Below, piece after piece: positions 1 through 5,266 of a DNA stretch of 5,590 nucleotides. Positions within the stretch are counted from its first letter, which is position 1; every line of letters begins with the position of its first letter. The notes beneath the pieces are model-generated. The model was not told the origin of the DNA, searched no databases, and saw only the letters and a list, made by a program, of their open reading frames with translations. The position numbers and the translations under genes were made by a program. The DNA is from Ruminococcus sp. GTDB lineage: Bacteria > Bacillota > Clostridia > Oscillospirales > Ruminococcaceae. The stretch is from contig JAAVHM010000118.1 in the NCBI GenBank assembly GCA_014799675.1, forward strand, positions 1 through 5,590, in the 5' to 3' direction.

Positions 1-2
1 AA

Positions 3-662
3 GATTTGCAAGTTCCGTTTTACTGCGTTGATATTTCGGGCAGTGAAATGATTCCCACAGACAACAGGTTTGCTTTTCACTCGACGACATACGGTGAATT
101 TAACCTTGAAAGCGGTCAGGATCTGTGTCACCGTTACAGCTTTTCCGCTATGCAGCAGCTGCTGTGCTTAATATACAATTCGGAAGATCACAGCAAGCTT
201 AAGCCGCTTATCGCCGCATTGTTCCCATATGATGACGACGACCGCAAAAACGCTGTTGCGGTTTATAATAAAATCATAAACAAGCCCGAAAAAGCAGTCA
301 AATATTATAATCAGCTGCTTTACATTCTTAACAATTCACTGTTTAATTTAAGACCGGGCAACAGCAGCTGGAATCGCTCTATACGCGAATGCTACGACCC
401 GGAATCCTGGTATGGAAACGGACAAGGTTTTGTTATAAGCAGCGAGGACGATGTATATCTTCTTGATAATTTGCTTGCCATTCCTGTCGAACCGTCTACG
501 ATATATTTTTATACAGCAAAGACGAACAGCGGAGATCGGCTGCTATACAGTTCAAACAATCCTTTCCCCAATGAAGGAATAAATGCATACGGCGAATGCA
601 ACATACCGATTTTTATTTGTTTGTCCGACGGAACCGAAAAGCAGATCACATTTCCGCAATAA
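3..662 (+). CDS. Hypothetical protein, 3' part of a gene cut by the window edge
   Basis: The reading frame is open from the left edge to a TAA stop at 660-662, giving about 220 codons. The first in-frame codons (TTG at 6, ATG at 48) have no convincing ribosome binding site before them, so the real start is probably outside the window. The visible protein is soluble-looking: no signal peptide, no membrane span, many aromatic and Asn/Asp residues. It has an acidic DDDD stretch near residue 77 (counting from the TTG) and a helical-looking central part (about residues 80-115, rich in K, Y, N, L). The C-terminal half looks like beta strands. I recognise no family or catalytic motif and offer no function. 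It converges on murA, and its stop codon touches the terminator hairpin at 668-692. That it is a real gene is supported by the long open frame that ends exactly where a terminator begins; the function is unknown. Confidence 0.72.
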   Translation, partial: DLQVPFYCVDISGSEMIPTDNRFAFHSTTYGEFNLESGQDLCHRYSFSAMQQLLCLIYNSEDHSKLKPLIAALFPYDDDDRKNAVAVYNKIINKPEKAVKYYNQLLYILNNSLFNLRPGNSSWNRSIRECYDPESWYGNGQGFVISSEDDVYLLDNLLAIPVEPSTIYFYTAKTNSGDRLLYSSNNPFPNEGINAYGECNIPIFICLSDGTEKQITFPQ

Positions 663-692
663 AAAAACAGCCGCAGAATAATTCTGCGGCTG
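661..692 (-). terminator. Rho-independent terminator of murA, between converging genes
   Basis: Positions 668-678 and 682-692 form a perfect 11-bp stem (CAGCCGCAGAA / TTCTGCGGCTG) with a TAA loop. Read on the minus strand, the stem is followed at once by seven T residues (667-661), the classic intrinsic terminator pattern, 17 nt beyond the murA stop. On the plus strand the hairpin is preceded by A residues and followed only by a weak AT-rich stretch. It may therefore help end the left-hand gene, but it is best assigned to murA. Confidence 0.9.
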
Positions 693-709
693 AAATTATA
701 TTCTTATGT

Positions 710-1996
710 TTAAACCACAGCTTTTCTTGCGGCTGCTCCTGGAACGGTTTTCTTGATGATATCTGCTCCGATACCTCTTAGCTTTTCCTCAAAATTTTCA
801 TAGCCGCGCTCTATGTGGTAAATATCTTCTATCTCGGTAACTCCCTTTGCGGCGAGACCCGCAATTACAAGAGCTGCTCCTGCTCTCAGGTCGGGAGCTG
901 TAACGGGCGCGCCCATAAGCTGTCCCACGCCCTCTATTACTGCGACCTTTCCGTCCACGGAAATATCCGCGCCCATTCTCCGCAGCTCGTTCACATATCT
1001 GAATCTGTTGTCAAAAATTCCGTCCGTAACTATACTTGTACCCTCCGCAAGACACAAAAGCGTTGATATCTGCGGCTGCATATCCGTTGGGAAGCCCGGG
1101 TGCGGCATGGTCTTTACGCTTGCTTTTACAAGAGGACCGTCAACCGAAATCCTTATGCTCTCGTCGAATTCCTCGACGTTCACGCCTATCTTTGCAAGCT
1201 TTGCGGTAATGCTCTCCAAATGCTTGGGGATAACATTTTTTATCAGGACGTTTCCCTGAGTTGCCGCCGCGGCTACCATAAATGTACCCGCTTCTATCTG
1301 GTCGGGAATGACCGCGTAAGCAGCCCCTTTAAGACGCTTTACGCCTTTTATTTTGATAACGTCAGTACCTGCGCCCATAATATCCGCGCCCATGGAGTTG
1401 AGGAAGTTTGCAAGGTCGACAATGTGGGGTTCTTTTGCGGCGTTTTCGATAACCGTCATGCCTGTTGCCTTTACCGCCGCAAGCATTGCGTTTATAGTCG
1501 CGCCAACGGTCACCATATCGAAATATATCTGTGTTCCGTAAAGACCCTCGGACTGAATATCCACCATGCCGCGGTCTATAGTACAGGTCGCGCCCAATGC
1601 GGCGAAAGCTTTGAGATGCTGGTCTATTGGTCTGTCCCCGAGGTCGCAGCCTCCGGGCATGGAAACGCGGGCACGCCCGAACTTTCCTAAAAGAGTGCCC
1701 AGAAAATAATATGAAGCCCGCATATGCTTAGCCATTTCATATGGTACGATAGGGTCTGTAATTCCCGTTGCGTCAATTCTTACGGTGTGCTTGTCAAGAA
1801 AAATAACGCTTGCGCCCATTTCGTAAAGTATGCGGAGGCTTATAGAAACATCGCTGATGTTAGGTACGTTTTCAAGGACGCATGGCTCGTCCGAAAGTAT
1901 AACGGCAGGTATGATAGCCACGACTGCATTTTTTGCGCCGCTTATCTCAACTTCCCCATGAAGCTTGCGGCCGCCTTTTATAATAAACTTTTCCAA
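710..1996 (-). CDS. murA: UDP-N-acetylglucosamine 1-carboxyvinyltransferase (MurA)
   Basis: Cytoplasmic enzyme of the first committed step of peptidoglycan synthesis: it transfers enolpyruvate from phosphoenolpyruvate to the 3'-OH of UDP-GlcNAc. With the TTG start at 1996 the protein is 428 residues, close to the usual ~420. Visible hallmarks in this numbering are ISGAKN with Lys22-Asn23, the loop PGGCDLGDRP with catalytic Cys117 and Arg122, PHPGFPTDMQ with the catalytic-base Asp, and APDLRAG near the C-terminus. Having Cys rather than Asp in the loop predicts fosfomycin sensitivity of the enzyme (family knowledge). Stretches such as RASYY, VGATIN and NVIPKHLESITAKL resemble Bacillus MurAB/MurZ more than MurAA. 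An upstream ATG at 2089 is possible, but its 31 extra residues are hydrophobic or irrelevant to MurA and are partly read from a repeat element. The TTG has a GGGAGAG Shine-Dalgarno at good spacing and begins with the canonical MEKFIIKGG-like N-terminus. The gene stands alone on its strand. Confidence 0.96.
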   Translation of the reverse strand: MEKFIIKGGRKLHGEVEISGAKNAVVAIIPAVILSDEPCVLENVPNISDVSISLRILYEMGASVIFLDKHTVRIDATGITDPIVPYEMAKHMRASYYFLGTLLGKFGRARVSMPGGCDLGDRPIDQHLKAFAALGATCTIDRGMVDIQSEGLYGTQIYFDMVTVGATINAMLAAVKATGMTVIENAAKEPHIVDLANFLNSMGADIMGAGTDVIKIKGVKRLKGAAYAVIPDQIEAGTFMVAAAATQGNVLIKNVIPKHLESITAKLAKIGVNVEEFDESIRISVDGPLVKASVKTMPHPGFPTDMQPQISTLLCLAEGTSIVTDGIFDNRFRYVNELRRMGADISVDGKVAVIEGVGQLMGAPVTAPDLRAGAALVIAGLAAKGVTEIEDIYHIERGYENFEEKLRGIGADIIKKTVPGAAARKAVV

Positions 1997-2002
1997 AGTA
2001 TT

Positions 2003-2029
2003 CTCTCCCGTATCGGCGGAAGCCGCCGA
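2003..2029 (-). promoter_or_regulatory. murA ribosome binding site with an adjacent GC-rich hairpin
   Basis: On the minus strand GGGAGAG (2009-2003) lies 6 nt before the TTG start codon and decides the start. Immediately upstream, 2013-2019 and 2023-2029 form a perfect 7-bp GC-rich stem (TCGGCGG / CCGCCGA) with a 3-nt loop. Only 3 nt separate the stem from the Shine-Dalgarno, so the hairpin would sit at the edge of the ribosome footprint. Whether it controls translation or only stabilises the mRNA end is inference. Confidence 0.6.
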
Positions 2030-2040
2030 CAAATTTGTTA

Positions 2041-2141
2041 TCCTGATCACCAAATAAAAGTGTAAATAAAAAATCTGCACAAAAATCATATATGCAAATT
2101 TTTGCTTGATTTTTTATATACTTTTTAATGGGTGATCAGTA
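2041..2141 (-). repeat. Inverted-repeat element, copy A, in the murA leader
   Basis: A 101-bp AT-rich segment is bounded by inverted 11-mers: TCCTGATCACC at 2041-2051 and GGTGATCAGTA at 2131-2141, with one mismatch. Inside, AAAAATCA and TGATTTTT form a second, nested stem around a GCATATATG-type centre. Its reverse complement aligns with the segment at 5181-5266 over the ends and, almost perfectly, over a central core of about 36 nt. The two copies are therefore members of one dispersed family. It lies between the probable murA promoter and the murA start, so it would be transcribed in the murA leader. There is no coding capacity. I cannot name the family. A decayed MITE or a structured RNA element are both possible. 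Confidence 0.8.
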
Positions 2142-2530
2142 TTACAGCAAATTTATTGAAGCAATTTTGAATTGCAGGGTAAAAACGGATATTGGGTATA
2201 ACTGATTTGCTGTTTTGATCAAGAGTAAAAACCCATACGGATTTTCACAGCATTACTATTATACCATATTTCGGAGCAAAATAAAAGCCCTTTCGGATAA
2301 TTTTTATTACATTTTTTTGGTTTGCGAACAAGTTGTTTTTTGTGATAATGCACAAAAAAGTCCGCACAATTGGTCAAAACGGTCAAAATTGCATAATTAT
2401 GGAAATCCTAGCGGCAACTATTAGTTGCGGGAATTTTTGTATACTTTTTAGTTGTCAGCAATTTATGAAATTTATGATTTTGATAAGCAAAACAAGCGTC
2501 GCGTCAAATAAAATTTATTTTATTAAAACA
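2142..2530. other. AT-rich spacer between divergent murA and cyclophilin genes
   Basis: No credible gene is present; the open frames here are short and lack ribosome binding sites and coding character. Several small palindromes are visible: ACAGCAAAT at 2144-2152 pairs with ATTTGCTGT at 2205-2213 and encloses a hairpin GCAATT-TTG-AATTGC at 2161-2175. TTTTTGTG at 2337-2344 pairs with CACAAAAA at 2351-2358. A hairpin at about 2412-2430 centres on GCAACT-ATT-AGTTGC and is followed on + by AATTTTTG, loosely terminator-like. Two direct copies of GGTCAAAA occur at 2372-2379 and 2381-2388. The murA promoter (2258-2285) is annotated separately. Confidence 0.6.
2258..2285 (-). promoter_or_regulatory. 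Probable sigma-A promoter for murA (extended -10)
   Basis: On the minus strand there is a perfect TATAAT (2263-2258) preceded by TGG, giving the TGnTATAAT extended -10 form. A weak -35 candidate TTTATT (2285-2280) lies 16 bp upstream. Transcription would begin near 2251 and give a leader of about 255 nt before the TTG start. That leader would contain the small palindromes at 2144-2213, repeat copy A and the GC hairpin. The -10 is convincing; the -35 is poor, which is tolerable for extended -10 promoters. Confidence 0.6.
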
Positions 2531-2532
2531 GC

Positions 2533-2561
2533 TTTACAAAAAAGAAAAATTGGTGTATAAT
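2533..2561 (+). promoter_or_regulatory. Sigma-A promoter for the cyclophilin lipoprotein gene
   Basis: TTTACA at 2533-2538 and a perfect TATAAT at 2556-2561 are separated by exactly 17 bp, a near-consensus vegetative promoter. The predicted start site is around 2567-2569, directly before the target duplication of the MITE-like element. That insertion therefore lies in the transcribed leader, leaving the promoter intact. Confidence 0.78.
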
Positions 2562-2574
2562 AATAGGGTATTTT

Positions 2575-2753
2575 AGAACCTGTCCACATAGGCGTAAGCG
2601 CACGTCTTTTTGGCAATCTTTTGCCGCTGACTGCGTTAAAAATCCTTGCCATACGCGATGTATGCAAAAAGCTAAAGCTTTTGCGGATTTTTGCCTTGCC
2701 ATCGACAAAATCTTGCCAAAAATCCGCACACTTATCCTATGTGGACAGGTTCT
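2575..2753. mobile_element. 179-bp MITE-like element with perfect terminal inverted repeats
   Basis: The ends are a perfect 18-bp inverted repeat: AGAACCTGTCCACATAGG at 2575-2592 and its reverse complement at 2736-2753. Flush against both ends is the same hexamer TATTTT (2569-2574 and 2754-2759), the expected footprint of a 6-bp target duplication. The similarity of the two arms continues inward with mismatches: a TTTTTGGCAA...TTTTG block and an AAAAATCC block recur in inverted orientation. A transcript could thus fold into one long imperfect hairpin. A near-palindrome of GCAAAAAGCT type sits off-centre around 2663-2684. There is no transposase; an open frame runs through it but has no coding signature. 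It is probably a non-autonomous element mobilised in trans by an insertion sequence with matching ends, which I cannot identify. Confidence 0.88.
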
Positions 2754-2778
2754 TATTTTTGAAAAAAGGAATGATTTT

Positions 2779-3576
2779 ATGATTATCAAAAAAATTGCTG
2801 CGCTGGCATTATCCGCCGCTGTTATTGCAGCTCTTGCGGGCTGCGAGGGTGAAAGCGCTACTCTGGACGAGCTTATTGGCAACGATCAGACACAGGATAC
2901 AACAACGGCAGCCACGGTGAATGAAGCCGAGATACAGTGGCTTCCCGACGTGGAGATACACAATTTCGATATGCCCGAGGCAGGCGAGAAAATTGCCGTT
3001 ATCACAGTCAAGGATTACGGCGAGATAAAGATAAAGCTTTTCCCCGAGGACGCTCCCGAGGGTGTTGAGAACTTTATCGGACTTGCTGAAATGAATTATT
3101 ACGACGAGATAATTTTCCACAGAATAATCCCCAACTTTATGATACAGGGCGGCGACCCCCGCGGCGACGGCACTGGTGGAAAATCTATCTGGGGAGATAA
3201 ATTTGACGGCGGTACTTCCGAGAACCTTTACCACTTCACGGGAGCAGTTGCTTACGCAAACAGCGGCAGCACTTCCACAAACGGCAGCCAGTTCTATATT
3301 GTAAATACTCCAGACGGGTATCTTGATATGACCTGTGCAGAGTATTACGCCTACAGTGACGGACAGTACAACTGGCCTGCAAACGTTGCGGAGAAATACG
3401 GCGAGGTTGGCGGCGTGCCTTATCTTGACGGCGGCTATACAGTTTTCGGACAGGTTTTCGAGGGCATGGACGTTGTACGCGCTATTGCTTCCGTTGAGAC
3501 CGACCCGCAGAACGACAAGCCCATTACGCAAGTGGTAATGGAAAGCGTCCGCATTGAAGAGTACACGGGCGAATAA
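2779..3576 (+). CDS. Lipoprotein cyclophilin-type peptidyl-prolyl cis-trans isomerase
   Basis: Predicted to be a membrane-anchored extracytoplasmic foldase that isomerises Xaa-Pro bonds in exported proteins. The 265-residue product starts at ATG 2779, 8 nt after AAGGA. It begins with a lipoprotein signal peptide (KK at 4-5, hydrophobic core, lipobox LAGC with Cys22). A Thr/acidic linker runs to about residue 65, and the cyclophilin domain spans about 70-262. Motifs: FHRIIPNFMIQGGDP (113-127) with the catalytic-type Arg115 and Gln123, then NGSQFYI (168-174) and TVFGQVFEGMDVV (221-233). The positions matching CypA Trp121 and His126 are both Tyr (PYLDGGY, 214-220). An extra Tyr-rich loop (about 176-212) makes the domain longer than a minimal cyclophilin. 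An earlier in-frame ATG at 2662 is rejected because it lies inside the MITE-like element and would bury the signal peptide. The gene is monocistronic, with its own promoter and terminator. Confidence 0.93.
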   Translation: MIIKKIAALALSAAVIAALAGCEGESATLDELIGNDQTQDTTTAATVNEAEIQWLPDVEIHNFDMPEAGEKIAVITVKDYGEIKIKLFPEDAPEGVENFIGLAEMNYYDEIIFHRIIPNFMIQGGDPRGDGTGGKSIWGDKFDGGTSENLYHFTGAVAYANSGSTSTNGSQFYIVNTPDGYLDMTCAEYYAYSDGQYNWPANVAEKYGEVGGVPYLDGGYTVFGQVFEGMDVVRAIASVETDPQNDKPITQVVMESVRIEEYTGE

Positions 3577-3592
3577 AAATTTAAAAAATTAA

Positions 3593-3623
3593 AAGGCAGG
3601 AAAATTTTCCTGCCTTGTTTTTT
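3593..3623 (+). terminator. Rho-independent terminator of the cyclophilin gene
   Basis: AAGGCAGGAA and TTCCTGCCTT (3593-3616) form a perfect palindromic stem around AATT, followed by a T-run at 3615-3623 (TTGTTTTTT). It begins 16 nt after the stop codon. Read on the minus strand, the same hairpin is followed by another T-rich stretch (3594-3575), so it could also stop transcripts arriving from spoVAE. Confidence 0.92.
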
Positions 3624-3732
3624 CTACAATATATAATTTTGTAACCCGCCCCTTGGGGGGCTATATAAACGAATAGTTTACCGTATTTAACCATGGGGGG
3701 GACATTTTGCCAGTACTGCGTTACAGGCTGCC

Positions 3733-3755
3733 GCGGGGCGTTCCCCGCTATTTTT
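3733..3755 (+). terminator. Hairpin overlapping the spoVAE stop codon, T-tract on plus strand
   Basis: GCGGGG (3733-3738) and CCCCGC (3743-3748) form a 6-bp GC stem with a CGTT loop, followed on + by TATTTTT (3749-3755). The polarity therefore suits transcription running rightward into spoVAE antisense, not the end of spoVAE itself, where no T-run follows. It may be a back-up stop for cyclophilin read-through or simply a stable 3' end for the spoVA mRNA. A second short GC hairpin (GCCCC 3648-3652 with GGGGC 3657-3661) lies in the same spacer. Confidence 0.45.
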
Positions 3756-4107
3756 CTTTCGGCTTGAACACCAATGCCGTAATAAGCCCAAAAAGTATCG
3801 CCGCGGTTATACCTCCCGCCGCGCCTGTCAGACCTCCCGTCAGAATGCCGAGGAAGCCCTTTTCGTCAACCGCCTGCCTTACGCCCTCGGCGAGAATGTT
3901 CCCGAAGCCCGTAATCGGCACGGTCGCTCCTGCTCCCGCAAAGTCAACCAGCGGCTTGTATAAGCCAAGCGCGCCAAGCACTACTCCCGCAACAACATAT
4001 GATACAAGAATCCTTGCAGGTGTAAGCTTTGTGTAGTCGATAAGGGTCTGTCCCACGGCGCAGAAAAGTCCGCCGATAACAAACGCCCAAAGATAATTCA
4101 TAAACAT
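3748..4107 (-). CDS. spoVAE: Stage V sporulation protein AE (SpoVAE/SpoVAEB)
   Basis: Small integral membrane protein of the SpoVA system, which carries dipicolinic acid (DPA) into the forespore and releases it during germination. The 119-residue length and sequence fit SpoVAE of the EB type. The N-terminus NYLWAFVIGGLFCAVGQTL is characteristic, followed by hydrophobic segments at roughly 32-50, 56-75 and 86-113, with a Gly-rich last segment and a short basic/acidic tail (KPKEK). The start at 4107 is set by AGGAGG 7 nt upstream; a second in-frame Met two codons later is less well placed. It lies 18 nt downstream of spoVAD, with its Shine-Dalgarno directly behind the spoVAD stop, so the two are surely co-transcribed. 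Sigma-G control in the forespore is expected from the family but not demonstrated here. Confidence 0.94.
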   Translation of the reverse strand: MFMNYLWAFVIGGLFCAVGQTLIDYTKLTPARILVSYVVAGVVLGALGLYKPLVDFAGAGATVPITGFGNILAEGVRQAVDEKGFLGILTGGLTGAAGGITAAILFGLITALVFKPKEK

Positions 4108-4125
4108 TTTAAAACCTCCTGTTCA

Positions 4126-5151
4126 TTATTCATTTATTCTGCTTTCGGACGAAATAAAAACCGCATGGGATATGGACGGTATGCTCTCGCCCTGCTGTGA
4201 AGCTGTTGTGGACATCAGCGCGCCCGTTGCACAGAAGAGTATATTTTTTATCTCTCCCGACCGCACTTTCGGCAGGAAATATCCGCAAAGCACCGATGCC
4301 GAACAGCCGCAGCCCGAGCCGCCCGAGTGGACGTCCTGCTTCTCAATATCGAACATCATTGCGCCGCAGTCCCTGTGGCAGCCTGAAATATCTATGCCGT
4401 CCCCCCGCAGAAGCTCGATAAGAAGCTTGCTGCCGGTTACTCCCAAGTCTCCCGTGATTATTGCGTCAAAATCGGAGGGCTCCATTGCCGTGTCCTGCAA
4501 AAAGGTTTTTATAACGTAAGCCGCCGCGGGAGCCATTGCCGCACCCATGTTGTTTGCGTCGGTAACGCCCATGTCAACTATTTTGCCAATGGTAACACCT
4601 CGTATGAAAGGGGCTGAAGTCTTGGGGGACACCACCGCCGCGCCCGAGGCAGTGCACGTCCACTGTGCGGTAGGGGTACGTACAGAGCCGTAGGATAGGG
4701 GAAAGCGAAACTGTCTCTCCGCTGTGCAGAAGTGGGAGGAGGTAGTGGCTACTATTTTTCCGCCCAGACCGCTGTCGGTCATAAGGGCGGAAAGAACAAG
4801 TCCCTCCGACATTGTGGAGCAAGCGCCGTATATGCCAAGCATAGGTATGTTCAGGTCACGCAGTCCGTAGGTAGAGCTTATGCACTGATTCAGCAAGTCC
4901 CCCGCAAACATATAGTCTATGTCGTCGGAGGAAAGTCCGCCCTTTGACATGGCTTTTGAGACCGTCCTTTTCATAAGTTCGCTTTCAGCCTGTTCCCATG
5001 TTTTCTGTCCGAAATACGAGTCGTTTTCAATTTCGTCGAAAAACTGCGCTAAAGGTCCTTCACCCTCCTTTTTGCCCACTATTGCGGCAAAGCTGTGTAT
5101 GGTGGGGGGAGCTTCCATTAAAAAAGTGTTCCGTGATATTTTTTTTGCCAT
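4126..5151 (-). CDS. spoVAD: Stage V sporulation protein AD (SpoVAD), DPA-binding thiolase-fold protein
   Basis: Peripheral component of the SpoVA DPA channel, with a thiolase-like fold that binds dipicolinic acid on the forespore inner membrane (family knowledge). The 341 residues match the family length (about 338). Visible family signatures are the thiolase-like nucleophile region YGACSTM (Cys111), HFCTAERQFRFPLSYG (140-155), RTPTAQWT (158-165), TGDLGVTG (233-240), HSGGSGCGCSASV (275-287) and the C-terminal FCATGALMS. No deletion or frameshift is apparent. The start ATG at 5151 is preceded by AAGGAG at 7 nt. spoVAE follows 18 nt later. The usual upstream partner spoVAC is not adjacent: the 5' side holds repeat copy B and a gene-free stretch to the window end. 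spoVAD may therefore head its own unit or be separated from spoVAC by an insertion-rich spacer. I see no convincing sigma-G promoter. Confidence 0.97.
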   Translation of the reverse strand: MAKKISRNTFLMEAPPTIHSFAAIVGKKEGEGPLAQFFDEIENDSYFGQKTWEQAESELMKRTVSKAMSKGGLSSDDIDYMFAGDLLNQCISSTYGLRDLNIPMLGIYGACSTMSEGLVLSALMTDSGLGGKIVATTSSHFCTAERQFRFPLSYGSVRTPTAQWTCTASGAAVVSPKTSAPFIRGVTIGKIVDMGVTDANNMGAAMAPAAAYVIKTFLQDTAMEPSDFDAIITGDLGVTGSKLLIELLRGDGIDISGCHRDCGAMMFDIEKQDVHSGGSGCGCSASVLCGYFLPKVRSGEIKNILFCATGALMSTTASQQGESIPSISHAVFISSESRINE

Positions 5152-5180
5152 AAACGAACTCCTTTCAGCTTTTTGATTTA

Positions 5181-5266
5181 TACTGATAACCGATCAAAAA
5201 CTGCAAAAAAATCAAGTAAAAAATTGCATATATGATTTTTGTCTGCGATTTTATCGGGTATCAGTA
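5181..5266 (+). repeat. Inverted-repeat element, copy B, in the spoVAD leader
   Basis: An 86-bp segment is bounded by inverted 14-mers TACTGATAACCGAT (5181-5194) and ATCGGGTATCAGTA (5253-5266), with one mismatch. It is the plus-oriented counterpart of copy A at 2041-2141. The core at about 5205-5241 agrees with the reverse complement of A at nearly every base, including the TTGCATATATGATTTTTGT stretch. Copy A is longer by about 15 nt near one end. In the outer stem one pair changes from C-G in A to A-T in B, which preserves pairing. It starts 30 nt upstream of the spoVAD ATG. Relative to the downstream gene it has the opposite orientation to copy A, which argues for a mobile element rather than a gene-specific leader. 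Confidence 0.8.

Noticed and set aside
1100..1690. 196-codon open frame antisense to murA
   Set aside because: It is a frame shadow of a well-supported gene with intact catalytic motifs; no ribosome binding site and an implausible His/Cys-rich product.
1997..2089. N-terminal extension of MurA from ATG 2089
   Set aside because: The extra 31 residues are not part of any MurA, come partly from repeat copy A, and the TTG at 1996 has a proper Shine-Dalgarno and the family N-terminus.
2388..2400. Possible third copy of the repeat core (TTGCATAATTATG)
   Set aside because: Only about 11 bases resemble the core of copies A and B, without terminal repeats; expected by chance in AT-rich spacer.
2662..2778. 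N-terminal extension of the cyclophilin from ATG 2662
   Set aside because: It is read from inside the MITE-like element, lacks a ribosome binding site, and would place the lipoprotein signal peptide 39 residues inside the protein.
2809..3531. 240-codon open frame antisense to the cyclophilin gene
   Set aside because: Shadow of a gene with clear signal peptide and domain motifs; no independent initiation signals.
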